Part shown: piece by piece, positions 41,027-51,822 of the stretch
Numbering within the stretch: the stretch's first letter is position 1
Layout: the number at the start of each line of letters is the position of its first letter
Assembly (NCBI GenBank): GCA_905331475.1
Contig: CAJNYU010002647.1
Coordinates: forward strand, 1 to 64,000
Length of the DNA: 64,000 nucleotides
Origin: Rotaria socialis
Taxonomy: Eukaryota; Rotifera; Eurotatoria; Philodinida; Philodinidae
Direction of reading: 5' to 3'
Notes under the pieces: model-generated
Database searches by the model: none
Told to the model about the DNA's origin: nothing
What the model saw: only the letters and a program-made list of their open reading frames with translations
Made by a program: the position numbers and the translations under genes

Positions 41027-42352
41027 TTAGTTTGAATGCGATGCATGTGGTGATTCTGCTCTGAATAAGCGATGACCTAAACAAATGCTATTTTGACGTT
41101 CTTGAGTTTTTGCTTGACTATGCGATGTAAAGTATCGTCGAAGAATTGTACAACTAAATAGACGAACAACTTCCCTACGAAAACGTTGACCACAAATGAC
41201 GTAGACGAAAAAATTTACACAAAATGATGCAAAAAACCAAAGACGAGCGATATTTACGGCATGAGCCATCCACGATGGTTGTTCTCGAGTAAATAGAAAA
41301 CAGAATAATAATGAATGATAAGGTAAATTGAAAACTAGAAATACAGTTGAAGCAGCTAACAGCATTTTAGTTGTTTTAGCTGATGCTGTCGCTCGACATT
41401 GAGTTGAACTTATTCGAATTGAAGTATTCTTGTGATATAATGATACGTTTCGTGTTGATGTAATAGACGTTAATGATCCACTATTTCTTGACCTTTTACG
41501 TCTTTCCATAGGACGATCACATATAAATAAATGATTTTGTTGTCGTAAACGATGATGATTTATTTTACTTTGAGTAGTATAATTGGCATTACTACTTTGA
41601 CTATTAGTTTTAGTAGCATTATTGTTATTGTTATTCAATTTTTGTAATTCCATTGCTTCTGTTTGTGACTGACATGATGAATTAGTTGATGCTTTTGCTG
41701 ATGGACATAAAGCAGGCGTTGATGCATTTGATATTGGCATAGATTGTTTTAATGAAAAATTCGAATGAAGTTTATAAACAATAGCTAGATTCATACAGGC
41801 TATGCATGAAAATGGGATAATAAACGTAAATAATGTATCCAAAACAAGAAATGGAAATAACAATGGTTTGCCTCGATCTTCTTCACAATCGACAACATTG
41901 GTTGTATTTGAAACAAGTTTAGTTGTTGTTACAGGAAATGATAATGAATAAAATGAACATGCAAATATGAATAATGCAAATGCTACTATACGATTTGTGC
42001 GTTGTTTTAAAAATGTTGTTGCTTTTATTGGAAAAAATACAGCGATAAGACGATGTAGAGTATAGGCCAGTGTGAAATTTGATGATAAAAAAGATGCTAT
42101 ATGACTTAAATAAATAGTTAGCATACAAACAGGTGTAGTCATAACTGGGACATTTAATCGATGAAGAAAAACTATAACAAGTATCAGTATAAATATAAGA
42201 TCAGTTATTGCGAGACAAGTAAGAAAAAATGATGAACGTAATGATCGTAAACGTCGTTGAGAGAAAATAATAATTGTTGTTGTATTACCAACCAGACCGG
42301 TTAATGCAATTACAATATAGCATAATGATTCAAGTTGTGATGACCATGTCAT
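41027..42352 (-). CDS. Rhodopsin-like (class A) GPCR, peptide-receptor-like, atypical motifs
   Basis: 441 aa in one exon with seven hydrophobic spans. TM1 carries GLVGNTTTIIIF (conserved GN), TM2 LAITDLIFI (LAxxD), TM3 begins after a Cys (TTPVCMLTIY) with partner Cys in ECL2 (VVDCEED), and TM6 has FNLPYH with the Pro. The usual DRY at the end of TM3 is HRL (YTLHRLIAVF), and NPxxY in TM7 is NFFVYV. ICL3 is long, with Asn repeats and basic clusters (MERRKRSRN). These features suggest a neuropeptide-type receptor, ligand unknown. The frame stays open upstream to an acceptor at 42464/42465, adding up to 37 residues with NNS and NMT sequons, so the real start may be in an upstream exon; 42352 is the first in-frame ATG. 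Confidence 0.85.
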   Translation of the reverse strand: MTWSSQLESLCYIVIALTGLVGNTTTIIIFSQRRLRSLRSSFFLTCLAITDLIFILILVIVFLHRLNVPVMTTPVCMLTIYLSHIASFLSSNFTLAYTLHRLIAVFFPIKATTFLKQRTNRIVAFALFIFACSFYSLSFPVTTTKLVSNTTNVVDCEEDRGKPLLFPFLVLDTLFTFIIPFSCIACMNLAIVYKLHSNFSLKQSMPISNASTPALCPSAKASTNSSCQSQTEAMELQKLNNNNNNATKTNSQSSNANYTTQSKINHHRLRQQNHLFICDRPMERRKRSRNSGSLTSITSTRNVSLYHKNTSIRISSTQCRATASAKTTKMLLAASTVFLVFNLPYHSLLFCFLFTREQPSWMAHAVNIARLWFFASFCVNFFVYVICGQRFRREVVRLFSCTILRRYFTSHSQAKTQERQNSICLGHRLFRAESPHASHSN

Positions 42353-42464
42353 GTTTACACTAGCTATATAAGATTTGTAGGCAGAAGCAGATTTAGTTAT
42401 GGACGTAAATATAGGTGTTAACGCGACTGGAGAATTGTTGGATGCATAGTATGCATCTTGAGAG

Positions 42465-43269
42465 CTAAAAAGAAAAGAAGAACATTTCTTTTCATCTTTT
42501 ATATCCGTTTCCTTTTGTCTCCGGCGTCATCAATCAGAAACACTTCGAAATTCAAAAACTATAATTAGTTTTTGCCACGGCAAAAGATGTTTTCTATGTA
42601 GGTTATTTTAGTAGAGACGGCTGGTGAATATTTTTTTTATTGTCTTAGGTATTAGTACATGACTTTAGATTTATCTGATACATCCTACGCATAAAAAACT
42701 AATTTTATTTAAGATAGGGCATGCAAATAAAGCCTAACATATGTGTTCATCTAACTATTTATTTCTCAGAAATAAAAAGGAGTCATCTTTCCATTGTAAT
42801 TTATAATTGAAACTACTTGCGATATTACACGTCGCGCATACGAAATCAGATTGTCGATTTTTACTTTTATTTTTTTAACAAGGGCTATATAATTGAACAG
42901 CTGTGTATCAGAGAAAAATGCTGACTGCTAATTGATAGAAAACTTAACAACTGCGGTTCTGATGTAAATGCTTTTGGTTGATATTTATTCTAATCACACT
43001 TCATTTATTTTTATGATCAGTTAGTGCAAAAACCGTGGATATGTGTGTCATGAAAGCTTGATCAATTGAAAACTCTAAAGGGAATAAAAAGAAAAGAGTT
43101 CCTAGAATTGATTACAATTTCTGTTTCTATTATAAAATATCCATACAATAGATATAGTAAATTCAAATGAATCTCTGTTTTGTCTATTAGTGCAGACAAA
43201 TCAGTCCTAGTCTCTACAAATGTGCGAATATATTGTTGGTTTTCATAAAAATTCTACTGTAACAAGTAG
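42465..43269. other. Upstream region of the GPCR gene, nothing recognised
   Basis: AT-rich with no coding signal. An upstream GPCR exon could be hidden here, but none can be supported. Confidence 0.4.
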
Positions 43270-43575
43270 AAAATAAATGAGGAAACATCGGATTCGCGTC
43301 CGACTGTTATATGTACTGCAAAAACTGAGTCGATTTATATATGTTGTGAATAATACGGAGAAAAAAAATTTTTTTTTGAAAAATCCCTATACCCNAGCCA
43401 TTTCTTGACGGATCCTTCTCATCTTCGAACTCGACTGAGATATTAATGAGATCATTATGTGTACAAAATTTCATGACAATTGGATGAAGTTTGCAAGAGT
43501 TATCGTGTTAACGGTCGGACACACTGACCGAATCTAAAGTGTACACACTTTTTTTGAGTACACAAAAAACAATAA
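43270..43575 (-). repeat. Full-length copy of the GTGTACTC-family repeat
   Basis: Reverse complement of 57405-57790: shares the GTGTACTC/GAGTACAC hairpin end, GGTCAGTGTGTCCG, CATGAAATTTTGTACAC, CATTAATATCTCAGTCGA, GATCCGTCAAGAAATGGCT and GCAGTACATATAAC. A single N at 43395 falls at the same internal position as an N in the 57.6-kb copy. Confidence 0.85.
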
Positions 43576-46500
43576 CTCAACTCATATCTTGATAATTGAT
43601 TTTCTATTATCAGAACTTATATATATACACCGCGAAGACGACAAATAATTGTTATCCATTAGTTTGATATATATAAACAAGAAATCCAGATAGTAGGGAA
43701 AATACAGTATCTCTCTGTTACACATCTACGTCTGTTGTTTTGATCAGATCTTAATGTTTATTTTATAAATAAAGCACGTATATGTGTATGTATGTATCTG
43801 CTTGAGTAAATTTTATTCATAGGCTATTTTTGTCCTACTAATCAGCAGACTACCTGATTTAGACAGAAAAAGCGGATATGAGAAAGAAAATTTTCCTCAC
43901 GAACAATTGATATTGTGCCTATATAATTATATTTTTCCTTTTTGTTTTTATATGAATTAGTAATCAATAATGCGAACCTTCATTTATATATCTTGTTATA
44001 AGAATTAAACTTTTAATAGTTACTTTGCTTTGTTGTTGCCAGCTTATGTATTATTTTCATTCACTGCATCAGCTGACACAATAGTTTAATGTTTATATCA
44101 TGTCGATAACCATAAAGAAATCATACACGAACACAACTCTAACTATGTTACACACGAGTATTGTGCTAGTTCTTTTTTTCTTTCCTCAAATAGATATATC
44201 TATGATACACAAAGGAATTACAAAAGAAGAGAAAAATGAATAAATCTTCATAATAGTAGAACAAGTCATGAGCAATAAATATGGCTGCTTCAGTTTACAA
44301 CAGACAGGATGTTGAGATATGGTGTAAATTAGTTATTCAAATTTTAAAGTCTTTTCTTTTCCAGAAAGACTAGAAATATTCCTTACATTTGACATAAAGT
44401 CAAATGTATGCAGAAGAATCAAGTATGGAAATTATGATTGCCTTTCCTCTCTATCAACAAATGGCGGTGCATATCCTATAACGTCTTCAGTTCAGTTTTT
44501 CAAAGAAAAATATGAGCTATCTCTCAATGTTATAATTTTATTTTGAAAATAATCCTACAAATAACCATTTCAATAGATTGACATAGGGATACTATATTAA
44601 CAATTGTCTCATAGGAGTATTCAAATAGTAAATAATACAGGCGCACAAATAAGTAATAACTAGAAACTCAAGTGCGTAATAAAATCCAGTTATTACCAAT
44701 AGGTTTTGCAAGATTCTTCCCCTTTTCTTTTTTAAATATTCGAATGAAGAAATCATACATTATTGAAATTACTCCGTGTAAATGGAGTATGGAAATGAAA
44801 TTTGATTCTGCTAAATGATCTAATAAAAGGCATAGAATTTCTAAATCATATAATTTTTTCACTTTTCTTCTAAAAATTTAAGAGAATATAAAAAACATTC
44901 GGTAATCTTAATCGAATTAATTTCAGATAATATAAATCATTTATGGGGGTATCGATGTCTAAACAATTCTTTTTTTTCCGGAGAGCATCATTAAAACGTA
45001 TCCTGCACAGGAAATTAAATTGTCTTGACAAGATCTATACCGACTGATCTGATCTTAATAAAGTTACTATTCATAGAATGCTTGTTTTGACAACAACTGT
45101 AGAAGCTGTCATTTTACTTAAAATAAAGCTTACTGTCGAGCGAAATGAATGCAGTGCAAGAAAACAACATATTACCTCTATTTGATGAAACTCAGGCAAT
45201 CGTGCTTAGCAATCATTTTTTTTAAATCAAATATGCTCTTAAATAAAATTATATAATACAAGTTGTGTTCTACATAGATATTCTTTATTAAATTGTATAT
45301 TCTAAGCTATAAAATATTTTCGTTCGCTTGCTTTCAATTACAGATTACACTAGATCGTAGACAAGGTGATTACTTACTTTCGAAGTGTAAAGTTCTGTTA
45401 GTATAATTTCTTTCATGCTCGAAATATTAACAAAAAAAAGTAAAATAAAAAAAAATTCTTGCAACATGTATTAAACTTGTAAATTTTATAAGTAGATCGA
45501 CCATTATTTATGAAATCTATTAGAAAATTGTTAGAAAATGATTGCTTGTTCTAAAAATAAAAGTCTATGCTCGATTCCTTTTTGTCTATGCGCATGCATA
45601 TAAGAAAAGAAAAATAACAAGTAGATTCATTTATTTGCTCGCTGAATGCTAAACAATTTTCTTGCAGCGAAGAAATATAAAAACATCTGAACGTATGGAT
45701 AATTTAGTGATTGTATTCTTACATAGAAAAATTATTGTTAGGAATAAAGATATTTCAATTAAAAACTGAAGATCTATCAAATGGAACACTTAGAAAAAAT
45801 TTTCCTAAAAATTATTTACAATCTTTCAAAGTAATATCAACTTATAGAAAACTTGTCAATTTGATAGGAACTTTCACATAGTAGACTACTATTTTCTTTT
45901 GAAAAACGTTTCTGTATTAATTCTGTTAAGATAACACTTATTTAGTCCTCTCAATCAATTAACAAACAATCTTCAATCAGTGTTTTTTTAGTATAAGTCA
46001 AAACAAAAAGAAAACTTTTGGTTTTTATTCTAATCCCCTTTCTTGTCTTACCGATCACATACTCCATTTCATTTGTGTTCATCTATTGGTATTCTATTGC
46101 CTGTAAGTGTTCATCCGTTAATCATATGAAATCAAAATGGATAAATAATACTTATACTTTCTTTCATATATTTTTTTATTGTAAATTTAGAAGAAAAAGA
46201 AAACCTCAAACTAATATTTACTTACCGTACTAAAGGCAAAGTTGTCATTGGTATTGTAGAAAATATTGTTGTATTATAACACTATCATTGTTCGACTAGG
46301 AATGATCAATAGTATGAACTTAACTACCATCTTACAGATGTTTGGTCTATCCTTTTATTTCTACAAGGTTTCTCTCTTTATATTTCTTTTCTTTTTGTGT
46401 ATTTTTTTGCACTCTACTCAGAAAATAGTTCTGAGAGTCCATTCATCGATATGACTATTAATAAAGGAAAAAGAGCTAGTAACACTTACAAACTGTGAAG

Positions 46501-46942
46501 CTCACGATAGCAACTAATACATTAAACTATAACCTAAATGATATATTGTGAATCTACTTTTTGCTATTTAAATCTATATTGTAAAGATAATGGTAAATTT
46601 TCTACGGTGCAATTAAGCTTTCTTGTTCAACTACATCTTGGATTGAAAACAATTAGCTTCATCACGGCTCTTTTCAATGTTGACACGGCAAAGTTATATG
46701 CGCACGTCTAAGCATTTTTTTGCGTGACATAACACTGAATTAGTATTCGTAGGCGTATCAATCTTAACTATTCATTTAAATCAATTATAGTTCAATCGAC
46801 CCAATAAAATAGAATCTTCTGGTGTTGTGCGCAAATAAGTGGCAAGGGAGTCGTTCTTACATGTATAGATGAAAACGAAATTACTAACTTGAAAAGTACG
46901 GTAAAGAAGACTGAAAAACAAAAAATACGATAGTAAATAGTA
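43576..46942. other. Long gene-free stretch
   Basis: About 3.4 kb of AT-rich DNA. Short open frames at 44668, 46018 and 46266 are hydrophobic or Lys-rich and lack domains or splice support. Nothing is called. Confidence 0.45.
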
Positions 46943-47158
46943 AATAATATATACATAAGATGTACCAAAGAAAAAAAATCGAACAGGAGAAAAAAATCCT
47001 TCTATTATTACATGGTTAGATAGAGCTCGACGAGTAGATCATGAATATCAACTTTAAAATGTAAAATGTTTCTAGGCTTCCGTTTTGGTTGAGAAATTTT
47101 CAAAATACAAACTGCACTTGAAAAAGTGAATATTTCATTTTTTTTAGAGAAAACTCGA

Positions 47159-47799
47159 AATGTACCTAGTTTAATAATGTTTTACGTTTAGAAGACTATC
47201 ATCCTCGAATTTAGCATGAAAAATCTGAATCTACTGATGTAACGTTGACCAGTAAAAAAATAATTTTTTTTTAAATTTTACCTGTGGTGTATACCACAGG
47301 AGCAAATCTAGAAAAAAAATGACTGAGGGGGAGTAGGCTGGAATTTTGATAAAAAATATTTTTTGATAAAATTTGTAATAGTCAATGTAGTTTTCCTGCT
47401 GATTCCGAATCTAACGTTTATTTTGCATGAAAATTGAGTTTTGATAGTCGAAATCCTGAAATAAGAGTACAATTATTTAACCTATAGCCAATGATCTAGT
47501 AAAAATGGATTTTCTCAAAGAGGGAACAATATTTTTCGAACTGAATATATACTTTTGTTCGCTATCGCTCTACGGTTCGAATCATATAAGAAAATCCGAG
47601 AGTTGCTTTCAAAAAAAATAATTGATGATTTTACGATACATCAATTTCAAAGTGTCTATATGAGGACCTAGTTGAGGTCCTTAAACATGAAAATTATGCT
47701 TTTTACTGGTCAACGTTACATCAGTAGATTCAGATTTTTCATGCTAAATTCGAGGATGATAGTCTTCTAAACGTAAAACATTATTAAACTAGGTACATT
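47159..47799. mobile_element. Young 641-bp MITE-like element with perfect 100-bp arms
   Basis: 47159-47258 is an exact reverse complement of 47700-47799 by direct reading, starting AATGTACCTAGTTTAATAAT. It is flanked by TCGA on both sides (47155-47158 and 47800-47803), a likely 4-bp target duplication, although TCGA is palindromic and could instead be the arm end. The insertion splits the left arm of the outer element. An internal 8-bp-arm hairpin CCTGTGGT/ACCACAGG lies near 47281. No ORF. Confidence 0.85.
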
Positions 47800-48531
47800 T
47801 CGAGTTGACTCATTCTCAAAAGAGATACTTTTTTAATATAGTCTGCTGCATTTTCTTAAGCACATAACCACTTACTGCTTTCGAATAACTACTGAATGAA
47901 TCGTATAGCTACTGAATGAGTCGTACAGCTACTGAATGACTATCATTATATTGTTTTTAAGGCAAAATTCAAACAAAACATTTTGTATTCACAATGTGAA
48001 TGTATATAGAATTCATGAGAATAATCAAATATTTATGATACCAACATTATGAATGACATAAAGGAGTAAGGGGGCTGAAAGGGGATGCACTAAAGAGAAG
48101 GTGAAACATGTAAGTCTTCATGTTTAGTTGACGATGAAATAATCGAAATGCTTGAAATTTGCATTTCTATTATATTTCGGATTACTTTCAAATGTGCATG
48201 AGTTGATGTTGTTTTTTTATTATTCAGGTTTATCATACTGTTTCTCAGATAAATTCAAGTAAAACAATTTGTATTCATAATGTGAATCTGTATTTGATTC
48301 ATTAGAATATTCAAATATTTATGATATAAAAGAGGAAGAGATACGTAATGGGAGTTTTTGGAAAAATATGTGAAGTCATATTAATAAGGTTTGTCTCTTC
48401 TTTGTAATATGGCTGAGATACATTTTTTAAATTGATGTAGAATCTTTAAAGAGGTACATGAACTTTCAATAAATGCGTGATCTTTGAATAATTATAGTAA
48501 AGTTGGAAGCAGCTATACAATAATCCACTAC

Positions 48532-48820
48532 CCAGGTCGAACAGTACGGTCCGTATACGGCCATTGACGGTTACTTTACGACTATTTTACGGGCGAAAGT
48601 TTACCGTAATATCTGGCGCAGTAATACGGACCGTATTGTCATGAGAGTACGGAGCACAAACAGCCGTAGACCATGAAAATTCAGTCCCGTTTACGGTGCC
48701 GTATTAGTGCGCCAGATATTACGGATAAATACGGCCTATTTACTGCCGTAAATATACCGTTTTGACATCGTTTACCGTCGATAAACAGACCGTAAACGAG
48801 TCCGTTTTGATCAACCTCGG
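48532..48820. mobile_element. ACGG-rich palindromic element
   Basis: Noticeably more G+C-rich than the flanks. Ends read CCCAGGTCGAACA..ACGG and, inverted, CCGAGGTTGATCA..ACGG. An inner pair at 48604-48629 and 48699-48724 (CCGTAATATCTGGCGCA...) is a 26-bp inverted repeat with one mismatch. It is packed with CCGTA/TACGG on both strands. It looks like a short non-autonomous foldback transposon within the 2.2-kb element. Confidence 0.75.
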
Positions 48821-49379
48821 TAGCTATAAATTCATTAAACAGCTATAAGAAGTCATTATGTAGTTATAGTAAATCGTTAAGTAGCTATGGGTATTTTTTT
48901 AAAAAGTATCTCTTTTGAGAAGCTACGTTCGAGTTTTCTCTACGAAAGTGAAATATTCACTTTTTCAGGTGCAGTTTGTATTTTGAAAATTTCTCAACCA
49001 AAACGGGAGCCTAGAAACATTTTAAAGTTGTTATTCATGATCTACCCATCGAGCTCTATCTAACCATGTAATAATAAAAGGATTTTTTTTCTCCTGTACG
49101 ATTTTTGACTTTGATACACCTTACGTATATATTATATAAATGAATAATTTTCTTTGAAATTACTAATTATTTCAAAAAAAACATAGACTTAGAATCTTAC
49201 GCTGGAAACAGGAGAATTTGCAAATGAAAATCTAGCGGAAGAAAATTCTCAGCCTAATTATATTCTTGATTTCGTCGAGAAAATTACAAGATTAGGATAA
49301 ACAAAAAACAAACCTCGTCCGACATATGAGATTTTCTTTTCACTTCGATATATTACAGCTCGATGCTTATTTGTGCTTA

Positions 49380-50698
49380 GGTCAGTCCAAAAGTAGTTGC
49401 GGAGGTATATCAATTTCTTATGGAAAGTTCTGATGAACTTCTTTTCTCTACAGTCTGATAGAGAAAAAAAGCTCTATTTTTCTATGCTATTTGATTCATA
49501 GATGTCATAATACCTAAACATGGGGTAACGAGAATCAACCGTCATAATACCCAACGAGTGTTCGACTCAGACGAGCTAGATATCTTTTTACTAGCTAAAG
49601 TATACTTGCTATGAGGTAGCAACTATCAGTCCATTTAGTGTAATGACTATCGATATGACTATATGATAGAAGTTGAGGAATGTGAGTGAATTTGGTGTAA
49701 TGGCTTTTGGTGCAATGACTATCGATATGACGGTGTGGGTGTGCTTGAGAAGATACGACACCATCACCTACTCCCACTCGCACCCCGACCCCCAATTAGA
49801 ATGAAGCACATTTTCCGCTATGACAAATAACTTTGCAACATCGCTTCATGATTGTCATCACACCAAATTCACTCACATTCCTCAACTTCTATCATATAGT
49901 CATACAGATAATCATTGCATCAAAAGTCATTACACCAAATTCACTCACATTCCTCAACTTCTATCATATAGTATTAAGGAATGCAGTGCAATGGCACTGC
50001 GTTTTCTACACGAGGGAATTATTTTAGGGAATCACAGTGAGGACTCGCGTTATACTAGAAAAGTCGTTACCCGGTGTAATGGGATTATGCCATAACTCAT
50101 TTGATCATACTTTAACTAATGTGATGATAATGAATTTTTCATAAGACGTTTTTCTTTAACATGTCTGCTAGTTGTACTAGGTCACAATGTGTCAGACCGT
50201 TTAGTCTTTTTTAGTTCACTAATACATTATACTAACAACCAAAATATGTCATAAGTTGCAGCATGAGTAGCTCTACAATTTCCATAAGACCACTTATTTT
50301 CTAGTTGCACTTTTTCTTTTCAAAATGGGCAAGGGGTTGAGTGATCGAACTTTGGCCGTTGTAAAAAACTGATCGTATAGAATTTTTCTTTCTTTCAAAA
50401 CGATTTCAATAAACTATACTATGCAGATTGTAGAGTTTTTCACGCTGCATGATATGACATATTTTGGTTGTTAATACAACTAACAAGGAAATGAAAAGTG
50501 CGATGTACAACTACAACCCGAAACCATGTAAACGAAAAACGTCTTATGAAAAATTTATTATCATCCCATTAGTTAAAGTACGATCAAATAGCATAGAAAA
50601 ATAGAGCTTTCTTTTCTCTATCAGACTGTAGCGAAAAACATTCCTCAGAAGTTTCTATAAGAAATTGATATACCTTCGCAACTACTTTTGAACTGACC
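49380..50698. mobile_element. Mariner-ended non-autonomous element, 1,319 bp, with internal foldback
   Basis: Both ends read (TTA)GGTCAGTCCAAAAGTAG, strongly like mariner termini, and are flanked by TA (49378-49379 and 50699-50700). The terminal arms pair over about 110 bp with roughly 10 percent mismatch (49380-49495 against 50585-50698). The interior contains a second foldback (about 50092-50300 against 50440-50590) and mirrored minisatellite units (ATTCACTCACATTCCTCAAC) at 49630-49735 and 49850-49975. There is no transposase, so it would be mobilised in trans. Confidence 0.85.
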
Positions 50699-51227
50699 TA
50701 AGTAGTAATTTAGTTACTAACTAACTTCAGCACAATTATTGTCAGCAACAAAAACCACACAAGCAAAAAATATATATATATATAACAGTCTTTACTTTAT
50801 TGAGAACAGTAGAGCAAATGATTACAGTCAAAGTACAGAGAAGGTTAAGATACTCGAGGAAAAGAATTTCTGATTGCATAAATAGCTATTCCCATAAGAT
50901 CAGCAGGAATGTGAAAAAGACACTAAATGCATTTTCTTCTATACAATCAATCAAAATCGAAAACTTCATCTTTCTTGATTCGATATTTGACATTTCGCAA
51001 CTATCGAATATATGGACTGTTCTCTTTTCCTGCTAAACAAAATTAATGTATCAGATAGATTGAGGCAGCAATGATTCATTCACTCGAAGCCTACTCTTTC
51101 TATGACGCACTCGATTAATTTGATAGTAATGACCTCAACTGATTTCCATCGTTAATTTAATCTTTTTCGTTATTTAAATTTCAGCATTAAGATCTTGAAA
51201 ACAACTCTGCAAAAAAAAGAACTGAAC

Positions 51228-51301
51228 ATATGTCAAGGGGGAAACAGCAGACTCTAACTCCTCGGAGTCAGATGGAGTCTGCTGTTTCCCCCTTGACATA
51301 T
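51228..51301. repeat. Perfect 27-bp-arm hairpin with 20-nt loop
   Basis: The arm begins ATATGTCAAGGGGGAAACAG at 51228-51254 and is exactly complementary to 51275-51301. The loop contains a smaller palindrome ACTCC-TC-GGAGT. It is G/C-richer than its surroundings and lies in gene-free DNA about 520 bp past the coiled-coil gene stop. Confidence 0.9.
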
Positions 51302-51822
51302 TTCATTAACTATCAAGAAAAAACAATATTTGCATTGAGAACTACGACCGACTAGCAACAAACTTATGCTGTAGACTAGCTTATATCGTTAAACTATAGC
51401 TTGGAAATAATTCTAATTGATCATATGATTAGTTCCATAATATTTTATCATTATAAGTATTGGCAAAAGAAAAATATAATACATTACAAATGACTCAAGG
51501 ATATGTAACGATACGTTTATCCAATTTATATATTATCTCAATAAATTTTTGACCGATGAAAAATTGTAAAGACTTTAGAGTTCATGCAATGATTCAATTA
51601 ATTTTATATTTTGATCATAATAATTTTAATTAAATTATATTTTATCATAGAAAACAAAAAAAAACGATTTTAGACAGATGAATATCAATCAATTCAAAAA
51701 ACAAAACTTAAAAACCTGAGACATCGACAAACACACATGCACTCAAAAAGAAAATATTTAGAGAAAATTTAAAAAGAAAGAAAAACACAAGAAAACTTCC
51801 GATTGAAGCCAATCGAACCGAT

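Larger units (their letters stand above)
46943..49137. mobile_element. Foldback element, about 2.2 kb, with nested insertions
   Basis: The left arm starts near AATAATATATACATAAGATGTACC at 46943 and runs to 47158, resuming at 47800-47950. The right arm is the reverse complement at about 48830-49137. Shared blocks include AACAGGAGAAAAAAA, TACATGGTTAGATAGAGCTC, GGTTGAGAAATTTTCAAAAT and CTCAAAAGAGATACTTTTT. Each outer arm totals roughly 350 bp, with about 10-15 percent mismatch. The interior has a 20-bp tandem (GAATGA-TCGTA-AGCTACT, 47885-47940), a ~285-bp direct repeat (47960 and 48246), and two separate insertions. No transposase was seen. Confidence 0.8.

Noticed and set aside
47885-48890. CRISPR-like regular repeats
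   Set aside because: Units are directly adjacent tandem copies without unique spacers, in a eukaryotic foldback element.
49820-50095. Overlapping plus-strand open frames of 64-91 codons
   Set aside because: Produced by the minisatellite units inside the mariner-ended element; repeated peptide, no gene signal.
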